Both the position numbers and the translations under genes were made by a program. Positions 55,999 to 64,000 of a stretch of 64,000 nt of DNA are shown here, piece after piece. Source of the stretch: an uncultured Caryophanales bacterium (GTDB lineage: Bacteria; Bacillota_I; Bacilli_A; RF39; UBA660); the NCBI GenBank assembly GCA_949948745.1, contig CATLHA010000006.1, positions 1 to 64,000 on the forward strand. The letters are read 5' to 3'. The stretch's first letter is position 1; each line of letters opens with the position of its first letter. A model generated the notes under the pieces. That model saw only the letters and a list, made by a program, of their open reading frames with translations. It did not search any database and was not told the origin of the DNA.

Positions 55999-56628
55999 AT
56001 GATAACTATCAATGAACAAAGTAGTGTTCGTCTATCTTTTCATAAAAATATTTATATTGACCCCTTTCATTTAGAAGAGGAATTACACGATGCAGATATT
56101 ATTTTTATTACACATTCTCATTATGATCATTTTAGTTTAGAAGATATAGAAAAATGTAGAAATAAAAATACAGTTATTGTGAGTGTTGGCGATACTTATG
56201 GAAAATTATCACAAATTTTTGACTCTAGTCATATTATACTTGTAAAACCAGAGGAAGAATTTAATGTTTTAGGAATTCCTGTTAAGACAACTCCTGCATA
56301 TAATTTAGATAAACAATATCATTTAAAAGAATATGAATGGGTTGGGTATATTTTAATCATCGAAGATCAAACTTATTATTTTATGGGAGATACAGATAGC
56401 TTAGATTTTATGAAAGAAATTCATCCAGATTATCTATTTATTCCAATAGGTGGAAAATTTACTATGACAATGGAAGAGGCAGTTATTCTTGTAAATGAAA
56501 TGAAACCTAAAGTAGTAATACCAATTCATTATGGGACAATTATTGGAGAACCCTCTTTAGGTAGTGACTTTTCTAAAAGAATTGATTCTAATATTGATTG
56601 TCGACTTTTATTAAGATTTTCAAAATAA
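55999..56628 (+). CDS. Metallo-beta-lactamase fold hydrolase (UlaG-like)
   Basis: A 209-residue hydrolase. The metal-binding motif THSHYDHF is at about 35-42, with FMGDTDSL near 129 and PIHYGTI near 175 as downstream ligands. Similar small proteins hydrolyse lactones or phosphodiesters; the substrate is unknown. GAGGTG lies before the ATG. Confidence 0.82.
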   Translation: MITINEQSSVRLSFHKNIYIDPFHLEEELHDADIIFITHSHYDHFSLEDIEKCRNKNTVIVSVGDTYGKLSQIFDSSHIILVKPEEEFNVLGIPVKTTPAYNLDKQYHLKEYEWVGYILIIEDQTYYFMGDTDSLDFMKEIHPDYLFIPIGGKFTMTMEEAVILVNEMKPKVVIPIHYGTIIGEPSLGSDFSKRIDSNIDCRLLLRFSK

Positions 56629-56642
56629 CTGTAAAATATTTT

Positions 56643-56683
56643 GTCTAATTGTGTCGATATCTTGTCAATTGATATAATTAGAC
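56643..56683 (+). promoter_or_regulatory. NUDIX gene promoter with inverted repeat
   Basis: TTGTGT (56649-56654) and TATAAT (56673-56678) have an 18-base spacer. GTCTAATT (56643-56650) and AATTAGAC (56676-56683) form a perfect 8-base inverted repeat flanking the promoter, possibly an operator. Confidence 0.5.
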
Positions 56684-56731
56684 ATATTCAAAGCATTTTT
56701 AATATGATACTATGTTATAGTAGGTGATAGC

Positions 56732-57298
56732 ATGAGCGATGTAATGGATGAATTAATTGATATTTTAAATGAAGATGGTACTAGTACTGGAAAATCTGCA
56801 ACTAAAGCAGAGATTTATCAAAATGGGTATTGGCATAAGTCTGTTCATATTTGGATTATTAACGATAATCAAGAGTTATTGGTTCAAAAGAGAAATCCAT
56901 ATAAGAAAACTTTTGCGAATTTGTGGGCCATTTCTTCGGCTGGTCATGTGTTAACTGGCGAGTCTAGTTTGGAAGCTGGTATCCGTGAATTGAAAGAGGA
57001 ATTAAATGTTGATGCGACCGAGGGAGATTTAGAGTATTTATTTTCCATTCGTAGAGAACAACCATATAAGGACCATTTCTTACGTGTAATAGATGATGTC
57101 TATCTTTTACATTGTAATTTAGATGTTGACCATACAAAATTGCAAGTGGAAGAATTAACGGATATTAAATATGTCTATTATCAATATTTAGAGACTATTT
57201 TTAAGAGTGGGGATTCTAGTTATGTTCCATATACAGAAGAACATGAAAAACTATTTAAATTATTACAAGAACGTTATGACCCAATTGATATTATATAG
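56732..57298 (+). CDS. NUDIX hydrolase of the isopentenyl-diphosphate isomerase-like type
   Basis: A 188-residue NUDIX protein. The NUDIX box GHVLTGESSLEAGIRELKEE (71-90) is complete, with the RELKEE metal-binding residues. The opening MDELIDILNEDG and the VHIWIINDNQELLVQKR strand resemble the NUDIX branch that includes type 1 isopentenyl-diphosphate isomerase. The gene directly precedes the large RNA. In other bacteria OLE RNA lies among isoprenoid genes, so an isoprenoid role is possible but not shown. Confidence 0.85.
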   Translation: MSDVMDELIDILNEDGTSTGKSATKAEIYQNGYWHKSVHIWIINDNQELLVQKRNPYKKTFANLWAISSAGHVLTGESSLEAGIRELKEELNVDATEGDLEYLFSIRREQPYKDHFLRVIDDVYLLHCNLDVDHTKLQVEELTDIKYVYYQYLETIFKSGDSSYVPYTEEHEKLFKLLQERYDPIDII

Positions 57299-57304
57299 AT
57301 TATA

Positions 57305-57334
57305 AATCATCCTTATTTGGGTGATTTTTCTTTT
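57305..57334 (+). terminator. Terminator after the NUDIX gene
   Basis: AATCATCC / GGGTGATT 8-bp stem (one G-T) with a T-rich tail. It separates the NUDIX gene from the RNA promoter. Confidence 0.7.
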
Positions 57335-57346
57335 AAAATTCTAATA

Positions 57347-57375
57347 TTGAAAAACAATTATGAATATATTATAAT
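57347..57375 (+). promoter_or_regulatory. Promoter of the large structured RNA
   Basis: TTGAAA (57347-57352), a 17-base spacer and TATAAT (57370-57375) predict a start near 57382, exactly where the RNA's end-closing stem begins. Confidence 0.78.
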
Positions 57376-57382
57376 GATAAAT

Positions 57383-57957
57383 AAGAAGTGGTGCATTATT
57401 CTAGTCGATTGCAATTATTATGAGGACGAGGGTAAAATATCGTTAAAGAGCATATCTGTGAAACTTTTGGTGCTTGCTTAGTACGCCCAGTATTGGGTGG
57501 GTGCTGGAAGGGAAGAATCTATGGGCGCCCATAATGGCATATGGACCCGACCCATAAATTCGTGGAGACCTATACTTGTGGAATCGAAAAGATTTTACGA
57601 CTTAGGCTAGAACCTATTTTGTGGCGAATAGCTATGAATAGCGTAGCTTGACTTGAGTGATTGTTGGGGATAGAGACAGCTTATCCTTAGGTGTACATCT
57701 AAAGATAAGTATTGCTACTTGAAACATCAGTTGCAAAAAAGTATAGTAATATTTATGGTCGTTCGAGGAAAACTCCTAGGGTGTAATCGATATAGGATTG
57801 CAGTGTATACTAAGTGGCAATCAAGTCATAGAATTGGTGACAATCTATTGCTTTCTTTCAAGGGGAACCGCTTACTGGTAACGGTAAGTAGGAAGTAGGG
57901 AAATCCAACTTGACCTAAGATACAAAGTTTACTATATTGATGACCATTTCTTTTTTT
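57383..57957 (+). ncRNA. ole: OLE RNA (ornate, large, extremophilic RNA)
   Basis: About 575 bases of G+C-enriched sequence with no sensible reading frame. Its 5' end AAGAAGTGGT (57383-57392) pairs with ACCATTTCTT (57943-57952), closing the molecule before a T7 run. Internal hairpins are visible at 57484-57499, 57680-57709 (CTTATC/GATAAG plus TTAGGT/ATCTAA), 57796-57822 (GATTGC/GCAATC) and 57871-57888. The downstream gene encodes what I recognise as OapA, the membrane protein partner of OLE RNA. Assignment to OLE therefore rests on size, structure and this neighbour, not on alignment. OLE forms a membrane-bound ribonucleoprotein that helps tolerate alcohol, cold and metal stress in Bacillus halodurans. 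A different giant RNA (ROOL, GOLLD) is the main alternative. Confidence 0.78.
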
Positions 57958-57972
57958 ATTGAGGTTTTGTTT

Positions 57973-58560
57973 ATGAAAATAAAAAAATATAAAGAAAAAT
58001 ATTCTAAAAAGGCAAAGAAGAGAAAAAGTTTTCCAGAAAAATTAAATGATTATTCATGGATTATTACAGTTACTATTTTGGCATTCTTTATTTCATTGTT
58101 GTTTTCCTTTGTATCGGAGTTAACAATTCCTAATGCAAGCAGTATTGTAGCTACATTCATTATTATTTTATTTATAGGAATTGGTATTATTTTTGATATG
58201 ATTGGAATTAGTGTTACAGTTGCTGATATAAAAACGTTTAACTCTATGGCAACGAAAAGAATAAAAGGTGCTAGTTTAGCAGTAAAACTAATTCATAATG
58301 CATCTAGAACTTCTAGTTTTTGTAATGATGTTATAGGAGATATTTGTGGAATTATTAGTGGTTCTGCTGGAGTTGCTTTGGCTAATATTTTATCAAATGC
58401 ATTTCACCTTAATCTGTTTATTACAACCTTATTCATTACTGCTATAATCGCAGCTTTTACAATTGGTGGAAAGGCTTTAGGAAAGACTACTGCGATGAAT
58501 CGAAGCACTTATATCTTGTATCAATTTTGTAAAGTTTTGTCATTTTTTTACAAAAAATAA
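57973..58560 (+). CDS. oapA: OLE-associated membrane protein OapA
   Basis: A 195-residue protein with a very basic N-terminus (MKIKKYKEKYSKKAKKRK) and four likely membrane segments (about 32-52, 58-80, 116-138, 143-165). Between the second and third is a conserved-looking block with GIIFDMIGISVTVADIK, then RIKGA, and CNDVIGDICGIISGSAG, which contains a DxxxD motif (DVIGD) as I recall for OapA. OapA binds OLE RNA and anchors it to the membrane. ATG 57973 is set by GAGG eight bases upstream; ATG 57937 would fall inside the RNA. Length fits the known family. Confidence 0.8.
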   Translation: MKIKKYKEKYSKKAKKRKSFPEKLNDYSWIITVTILAFFISLLFSFVSELTIPNASSIVATFIIILFIGIGIIFDMIGISVTVADIKTFNSMATKRIKGASLAVKLIHNASRTSSFCNDVIGDICGIISGSAGVALANILSNAFHLNLFITTLFITAIIAAFTIGGKALGKTTAMNRSTYILYQFCKVLSFFYKK

Positions 58561-58690
58561 GAAAATGTTTACGTAAATTTCTTTATTTTAATTGTAAAAA
58601 CTAGTAATTTTGATGGTTTTCTTCAAGATGCTTTCTACTTTACTTCTTTCTTTTTTTTTGCTATAATTTTTGATAGTTAGGAGAATAGAT

Positions 58691-59263
58691 ATGGGTAAAA
58701 ATAAAAAAATAGCAGTATTTCTTGTGATTATTGGTATTGTTCTTCTTGTTGCTGGTGGTACATATACTATAGTTACCAAGATGAATAAAGAGAAAAAAGA
58801 AATAGAAGATGCACAAAATAATGTTGTGGATAAATATAAAAAATTTAAAGAAGAGGCAGATAAGTTTTTGGATGCTAGAAAAGAATATCAGAATATTGTA
58901 GTTGAAGATTTATTTGTAGAATCTGTAGAAGAAGATTATGAAGAATGGATGAAATCATTTGATAAATATCAAAAAGTAGTAGATGCTGTAATAGAAAAAG
59001 CAAAGGATTTAAGTAAACTTTGTATTGATAAGACTTATCCTGATAAAGCTGTGATGACTAATTGTCAATCTTATATGATTAATTATGAGACAGTTATGAA
59101 TTATTTTGTAAAAGACGTGGAAGAATTTAATGAATTTATGAATGAATATTATGAAGACTATAAAGGAAATAAGACTCTTTATCCACAATATAGATTAGAT
59201 GAAAATGTGTATCATTATGTAGATATTAATGATGATGGCGAATATATTGGAAAAGATAAATAG
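58691..59263 (+). CDS. Membrane-anchored hypothetical protein
   Basis: A 190-residue protein with a basic head (GKNKK), one membrane segment (about 7-27) and a highly charged helical external domain with many Glu/Asp/Lys and two Cys. ATG 58691 follows AGGAGA. It is followed 11 bases later by the phosphodiester glycosidase-like gene. The function is not recognised. Confidence 0.65.
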   Translation: MGKNKKIAVFLVIIGIVLLVAGGTYTIVTKMNKEKKEIEDAQNNVVDKYKKFKEEADKFLDARKEYQNIVVEDLFVESVEEDYEEWMKSFDKYQKVVDAVIEKAKDLSKLCIDKTYPDKAVMTNCQSYMINYETVMNYFVKDVEEFNEFMNEYYEDYKGNKTLYPQYRLDENVYHYVDINDDGEYIGKDK

Positions 59264-59274
59264 AGGAGAATGCT

Positions 59275-60339
59275 ATGGAAGAGAGTACAAAAAAAGTAAA
59301 GAAAAAAATGAAAGTTAGTATACAAGTAAAAAGAGTTTTTTTGCTTCTTTTTTCACTTGGAGTTATGGGACTTTCTGTATCTGCTTTTATTTTATATGGT
59401 CCTTGGTCTTGGGTACGTGAGAGATTAATTACGACTGCAATGACTACCATGTCACATCAATATTTAGCACAAATTTTCTTTGATGAGGATACAATTAATG
59501 AAGTTTTAGCAAATAATCATGTGATTGAAATTGATGAAGATACTAATCCAGATTTGATTAAGATTGATGATGATAATAATGATAAAAAATATAGTTCTAA
59601 ATATGAAAAAGATATTCTTGAAAAAGAAGATGGTAATGATTTATATAAAGTAATTCGTATTAATGAACTTAGTTATAAAGGTTATTTAGTGGCCATTTAT
59701 AAACCAGAAAATGTTAAGATTGGAACAACTACAAGGCTTGGAACAACAGGACAATCTGTTCGTGTTATTGCTAGAAATACGAATGCACGTATTGCGATGA
59801 ATGCTAGTGGTTTCTTTGATCCAGATTGGAATAGTAATGGTGCAATTCCACACGGTACTGTTATTAAGGATGGTAAAGTTGTTTGGGATTATGAAGACGC
59901 TAGAGTAGGTGGAGGATTCGTTGGTTTCAATGAGGACAATGTTTTAGTACTTGCCCGTACCGATAAATACTCAGCAATTAATAAGTATCATTTACGTGAT
60001 GCTATTGAATTTGGTCCATTCTTAATTGTTAATGGAAAGGCATCTTTTGTTAAAGGTGACGGTGGTTGGGGTATTGCTCCTCGTACTGCCATTGGACAAA
60101 GAGCAGATGGTATTGTATTATTCTTAGTTATTGATGGACGTGGACACGGTGGAAGTGTTGGTTGTGGAATGGTTGAGTTAACTGAAATTATGCAACGTTA
60201 TGGAGCTGTCAATGCTGCTAATATGGATGGTGGTTCTTCTAGTGGCTTAGTTATCAATGATGAAATTATTAATCATCCAACGGCTGGGGGAGATAATGGG
60301 CTTAGAAATATTCCAACAGCATGGATTGTAACAGATTAG
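59275..60339 (+). CDS. Phosphodiester glycosidase-like protein (NAGPA domain)
   Basis: A 354-residue membrane-anchored protein: basic head, a membrane segment (about 20-42), then the NAGPA-type domain (about 125-354) with MNASGFFDPDWNSNG, GPFLIVNGKAS, RTAIGQRADG, DGRGHGGSVG and MDGGSSSGLV. Family enzymes uncover sugar phosphodiesters; in Firmicutes they are exopolysaccharide- or wall-linked. GAGGAG precedes the ATG and a strong terminator follows. Confidence 0.88.
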   Translation: MEESTKKVKKKMKVSIQVKRVFLLLFSLGVMGLSVSAFILYGPWSWVRERLITTAMTTMSHQYLAQIFFDEDTINEVLANNHVIEIDEDTNPDLIKIDDDNNDKKYSSKYEKDILEKEDGNDLYKVIRINELSYKGYLVAIYKPENVKIGTTTRLGTTGQSVRVIARNTNARIAMNASGFFDPDWNSNGAIPHGTVIKDGKVVWDYEDARVGGGFVGFNEDNVLVLARTDKYSAINKYHLRDAIEFGPFLIVNGKASFVKGDGGWGIAPRTAIGQRADGIVLFLVIDGRGHGGSVGCGMVELTEIMQRYGAVNAANMDGGSSSGLVINDEIINHPTAGGDNGLRNIPTAWIVTD

Positions 60340-60352
60340 TCGAAATTTATTT

Positions 60353-60381
60353 AGAAAAAGGGTATCCTTTTTCTTTTTTTT
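60353..60381 (+). terminator. Terminator before the pyruvate oxidoreductase gene
   Basis: AGAAAAAGG / CCTTTTTCT form a 9-bp stem, 4-base loop and a long T run. Confidence 0.8.
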
Positions 60382-60424
60382 TGATGTTAACTAGGATATA
60401 ATGGATTTAGAGGATAGTGATATT

Positions 60425-63400
60425 ATGACATATAAAATTATGGATGGAAATGAGGCATGTGCTACAGTTTCTTATCAATTTACTGAAGTAGCTGGAATTT
60501 ACCCAATTACCCCTGCATCTCCTATGGCTGAATTGACTGATACTTGGAGTGGAGAGGGAAGAGTTAATTATTTTGGTAGTCCAGTTAAAGTAGTAGAGAT
60601 GCAGTCAGAAGCAGGTGCTGCTGGAATGGTTCATGGTTCTTTGCAGGCTGGATGTTTAACAACAACCTATACAGCAAGTCAGGGACTTCTACTAATGATT
60701 CCTAATATGTATAAAATTGCAGGTGAGTTACTACCCGCTGTTATTCATGTGGCTGCAAGAAGTTTAGCAAGTCATGCATTGTCTATTTTAGGAGATCATC
60801 AGGATATCTATGCAACTAGAATGACTGGTTTTGCCATGCTTGCTACTAGTTCTGTTCAACAGATTATGGATTTAACTGCAGTTGCCCATTTGTCTGCGAT
60901 TAAAGGAAGAGTTCCTTTTCTTCACTTTTTTGATGGCTTTCGTACAAGTCATGAATTACAAAAGATTCGTGTAATTGATACAGATAAACTAAAAGATTTA
61001 ATTGATTATAAAGCATTAGACGAATTTAGAAAGCGTAGCTTGAATCCAAATCATCCTGTGACTCGTGGAACTACTCAGAATGATGATATTTATTTTCAAT
61101 CTGTAGAAGTTCGTAATAAGTATTATGACTCTTTACCAGATATTGTCAATTCTTATATGCAGGAGATTAATCAAATTACAGGTGAAGATTATCATCCATT
61201 CAATTACTATGGCGATGAAAATGCTGATCGTGTGATTGTTGCGATGGGGTCAGTTTGTGAAACAATTAAAGAAACGATTGATGCACTTATAGAAGAAGGA
61301 GAAAGAGTTGGATTAATTGAAGTTCATCTTTATCGCCCATTTTCTATGAAATATTTTGTAGATGTTCTCCCAGAATCAGTGAAAAAAATTGCAGTATTAG
61401 ATCGTACAAAAGAATCTGGTAGTGCAGGGGAACCATTATATTTAGATGTTGTTGGTGTTTTGAATCAAGCTTCTAGAAATATTGAAGTTATTGGTGGAAG
61501 ATATGGTTTATCTAGTAAAAATACAACACCTCAGGATATTGCAGGTGTCTATGACTTTTTGAATAGTAAAGACAACTTTCATAACTTTACTATTGGTATT
61601 TTAGATGATGTTACTAATCGTAGTATTCCACCTAAGGATATTCGAGTTAATGGAGTGAGCGCTGAATTTTTAATTTATGGATATGGTTCTGATGGGATGG
61701 TTAGTGCTTGTAAAGATTTAATGAAAATTACTGGTAGTTCAAGTAATGCTTATGTTCAAGGATATTTTCAATATGATTCTAAGAAAAGTGGTGGGGTTAC
61801 AAAATCACATTTACGTTTTTCTAAAGAGCCCATTCGAAGTACTTATTATGTAGAATATCCTAGTTTGGTTATGTGTACAAAAGAATCTTATTTATCTAAG
61901 TTCCGAATGTTAGATGGAATTCGTAAAAATGGTACTTTTGTACTAGTTACTTCAAAACCTAAAGAAGAAGTGGCTTCTATCTTGTCTAGTCATGATAAAA
62001 AAATATTAGTTGAAAAAAATATTAAATTTTATATTATTGATGCACTTCAAATTGCAGAATCTGTTGGATTAAAAAATAAAATTAGTGCAATTATGGAAAC
62101 GATTTTATTTAAAGTAGGAAGAATTATTGATTTTGATTTTGCGGTTAAGAATATTAAGAAGTCTATTGAAAAGAAATTTTCTAATAAAGGAGGAGATATT
62201 GTATCTAAAAATTTAGAAGCTTTAGATCAAGCAGTTTCTAATTTAGTAGAGGTTACATTAGATGAGGATATCACTTCAGAAGAACAAAAAGATTTTGATT
62301 ATTCTATTTTTGAAATTATTTCTTCTGGTAGGGGAGATTCATTGAAAGTAAGTGATTTTGAGAAATTTGCTGATGGTACTTATACTCCAGGGTTATCAAG
62401 ACTAGAGAAACGTAGTATTTCTGATCATGGCCCACTTCATATAAAGGAAAATTGTATTCAGTGTAATATGTGTTCTTTTGTTTGTCCACATGCGGTCATT
62501 CGACCATTCTTATTAGATGAAGAGGAAGTAGAAAATGCTCCAGAGTCTTTAAAGGAAGAATTAATGGATGCCAATATTAAAGGATATAATTATAAATATG
62601 CGATAGGTATTTCTTTACCAGATTGTACTGGTTGTAAATTATGTGTTAATATTTGTCCGGGAAAAAAGGGAAAGAAAGCACTTGTTATGGAAGATATTAC
62701 TGAGCTTAAGAAGACAAAAGGAGAAGCTTATCAGTATTTGTTTAACCATGTTAGTGAAAAGAAAGTATTACCACTTACTACAATCAAGGGTAGTCAGTTT
62801 GCACGACCTAGATTTGAATTTTCTGGTGCTTGTGCTGGATGTGGTGAAACTCCATATCTTCGCTTATTAACACAATTATTTGGTGAAGAGTTAATGATTG
62901 CAAATGCTACAGGATGTTCTTCTATTTATAGTGCATCTTTACCTACAACAGCCTATTCTGTTCCTTGGGCCAATTCTTTATTTGAAGATAATGCCGAGTT
63001 TGGATATGGTATGGCAATCGCTGATAAAGCTGTGAAATCAAAAATTGTTTCGTTAATTGAAGAAAATATTTCAAAACTTTCTGATGATGAAATTGAAGTT
63101 TATACTTCTTATTTAGATGATTTTAATTATGAAAATTCAAAATCATTATATGATATTATTGATTCTTCTCCAATTGAGGAATTAAAAGAATTAAAGGATT
63201 CTATTTTGAAAAAGTCTATTTGGTGTGTTGGAGGAGATGGATGGGCTTATGACATTGGATTTAGTGGTATCGACCATGTTTTAGCAAGTCGTGAAAATAT
63301 TAATATTTTAGTTCTTGATACGGAAGTTTATTCTAATACTGGTGGTCAATCTTCTAAATCATCTAAAATTGGAAGTGTTGCGAAGTTTACTTCAAAAGGA

Positions 63401-63868
63401 AAAGAAGTTGCTAAAAAAGACTTGGCTAGAATTGCTTTGACATATCCACATGTTTATGTTGGAAGTATTTCTTTGGGCGGAAATATGCAGCAGGCGATTA
63501 CTGTATTAAATGAAGCGGAGAAGTATGATGGTCCATCAATTGTTTTTGCCTATGCTCCTTGTATTGCACAAGGTATTTTAACAGGAATGGAATCTACGAT
63601 TGATGAAGAGAAAAAGGCAGTACAGACTGGATATTATCCATTATTCCATTATCACCCCGAAACAGGAATATTTAAATTGGATGCAAAACCTGATTTTAGC
63701 CGTTATTTTGAATTTGTAGCGGGGGAAGATCGTTATCGTATGCTAAAGAAAATTAATCCAGAACGCTATCGTGAGCTTTTGGAACAAAACAAAATTAATG
63801 CAGAAGAGAGATATCATTATTACGAATCTTTAGAAGAACAATCCTTGAAAAATTCTAATAAGGAATAA
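60425..63868 (+). CDS. nifJ: Pyruvate:ferredoxin (flavodoxin) oxidoreductase
   Basis: A single-chain, 1147-residue PFOR that oxidises pyruvate with CoA to acetyl-CoA, CO2 and reduced ferredoxin. The N-terminal EVAGIYPITPASPMAELTD and the central gamma domain are followed by two 4Fe-4S motifs (CIQCNMCSFVCPH and CTGCKLCVNICPG, about 680-750) and a thiamine diphosphate domain beginning GACAGCGETPYLRLL. Start ATG 60425 is set by AGAGGATAG; ATG 60401 is less likely. A TATAAT (60397-60402) is present upstream. The enzyme shows an anaerobic, ferredoxin-dependent metabolism. Confidence 0.98.
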   Translation: MTYKIMDGNEACATVSYQFTEVAGIYPITPASPMAELTDTWSGEGRVNYFGSPVKVVEMQSEAGAAGMVHGSLQAGCLTTTYTASQGLLLMIPNMYKIAGELLPAVIHVAARSLASHALSILGDHQDIYATRMTGFAMLATSSVQQIMDLTAVAHLSAIKGRVPFLHFFDGFRTSHELQKIRVIDTDKLKDLIDYKALDEFRKRSLNPNHPVTRGTTQNDDIYFQSVEVRNKYYDSLPDIVNSYMQEINQITGEDYHPFNYYGDENADRVIVAMGSVCETIKETIDALIEEGERVGLIEVHLYRPFSMKYFVDVLPESVKKIAVLDRTKESGSAGEPLYLDVVGVLNQASRNIEVIGGRYGLSSKNTTPQDIAGVYDFLNSKDNFHNFTIGILDDVTNRSIPPKDIRVNGVSAEFLIYGYGSDGMVSACKDLMKITGSSSNAYVQGYFQYDSKKSGGVTKSHLRFSKEPIRSTYYVEYPSLVMCTKESYLSKFRMLDGIRKNGTFVLVTSKPKEEVASILSSHDKKILVEKNIKFYIIDALQIAESVGLKNKISAIMETILFKVGRIIDFDFAVKNIKKSIEKKFSNKGGDIVSKNLEALDQAVSNLVEVTLDEDITSEEQKDFDYSIFEIISSGRGDSLKVSDFEKFADGTYTPGLSRLEKRSISDHGPLHIKENCIQCNMCSFVCPHAVIRPFLLDEEEVENAPESLKEELMDANIKGYNYKYAIGISLPDCTGCKLCVNICPGKKGKKALVMEDITELKKTKGEAYQYLFNHVSEKKVLPLTTIKGSQFARPRFEFSGACAGCGETPYLRLLTQLFGEELMIANATGCSSIYSASLPTTAYSVPWANSLFEDNAEFGYGMAIADKAVKSKIVSLIEENISKLSDDEIEVYTSYLDDFNYENSKSLYDIIDSSPIEELKELKDSILKKSIWCVGGDGWAYDIGFSGIDHVLASRENINILVLDTEVYSNTGGQSSKSSKIGSVAKFTSKGKEVAKKDLARIALTYPHVYVGSISLGGNMQQAITVLNEAEKYDGPSIVFAYAPCIAQGILTGMESTIDEEKKAVQTGYYPLFHYHPETGIFKLDAKPDFSRYFEFVAGEDRYRMLKKINPERYRELLEQNKINAEERYHYYESLEEQSLKNSNKE

Positions 63869-63880
63869 TATAATCAATGA

Positions 63881-63914
63881 AAAAAGAAATGTTATTTAAA
63901 CATCTCTTTTTGTT
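63881..63914. terminator. Probable bidirectional terminator
   Basis: ATGTT/AACAT with outer AAAGA/TCTTT pairs around one mismatch, between convergent genes. Confidence 0.5.
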
Positions 63915-64000
63915 TTTGGAATGGTTCTTCTATATTATATACAGGCAGTTCCATTGTATTTAAATTACTATATTTTATTAACCATGTTTGAAATAATCTT
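63892..64000 (-). CDS. C-terminal end of a protein truncated by the window edge
   Basis: On the minus strand a frame is open from the window edge to TAA at 63894-63892, giving 35 residues (including WLIKYSNLNTMELPVYNIEE) before the stop. Nothing identifies the protein. Confidence 0.5.
   Translation of the reverse strand, partial: RLFQTWLIKYSNLNTMELPVYNIEEPFQKQKEMFK

Noticed and set aside
57383-57957. RNase P RNA, tmRNA or a group I/II intron as identity of the large RNA
   Set aside because: I saw none of the diagnostic RNase P, tmRNA or intron core sequences, and the downstream partner gene fits OapA. A Rfam scan would settle it.

Overview
The window looks like a chromosomal segment of a low-GC (roughly 30 %) Firmicute, most likely an anaerobic, gut-type relative of the Erysipelotrichia/Mollicutes-like Bacilli. 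The reasons are the AT-rich codon use, strong Shine-Dalgarno sites, sigma-A type promoters, RNase Y and RNase J, GatCAB, an LPXTG surface protein, LTA-synthase and LytR-CpsA-Psr proteins, a dockerin protein and a pyruvate:ferredoxin oxidoreductase. TGA is used as a stop codon (for example ligA and the LPXTG gene), so the genetic code appears standard. The taxonomic placement is an inference; no rRNA or tRNA gene was found.

Layout. 1-6.7 kb: end of an unidentified structured RNA, rny (RNase Y), twin membrane-anchored Ig-like/Cys-rich proteins, two broken genes, and rnj (RNase J) on the minus strand. 6.9-15.4 kb: a signal-recognition-particle block (ftsY, ylxM, ffh) that also carries two tandem HerA-type ATPases and a repeat-bearing membrane protein, then a CotD-like coat protein. 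15.5-30.5 kb: a gene broken by two in-frame stops, rpoZ, recX (with a probable LexA site), pcrA, a nucleotidyltransferase, a lipoprotein, twin HipA-like kinases, ligA and gatC-gatA-gatB. 30.5-35 kb: a Venus-flytrap/GGDEF sensor, a YihY-family membrane protein and a TPR protein. 35-51 kb: a surface region with a 1555-residue LPXTG protein behind a promoter containing a G10 tract, an LTA-synthase-like enzyme, an LCP ligase, a GH73 glucosaminidase with a dockerin, a membrane Ig-like protein and a kinase-less PASTA protein. 51-55.6 kb: a polysaccharide cluster (membrane protein, GT-C-like protein, Wzy-like polymerase, GT2 transferase). 55.6-64 kb: a thioredoxin-like protein with an apparent AUC start, an MBL hydrolase, a NUDIX hydrolase, a large structured RNA that I identify as OLE RNA followed by its membrane partner OapA, a phosphodiester glycosidase-like protein and pyruvate:ferredoxin oxidoreductase.

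How the genes fit together. SRP/FtsY, the LTA synthase, the LCP protein, the polysaccharide genes and the anchored surface proteins form a broad envelope-building programme. PcrA, LigA, RecX and the two HerA ATPases concern DNA maintenance. RNase Y, RNase J and RpoZ belong to RNA metabolism.

The two most notable observations are the OLE RNA-OapA pair at 57.38-58.56 kb, with its own promoter and end-to-end pairing, and the G10 tract in the -35/-10 spacer upstream of the giant LPXTG gene, which has the form of a phase-variation switch. Three genes of unknown function (3.7, 4.1-4.9 and 15.5 kb) are broken by in-frame stops or a frameshift.
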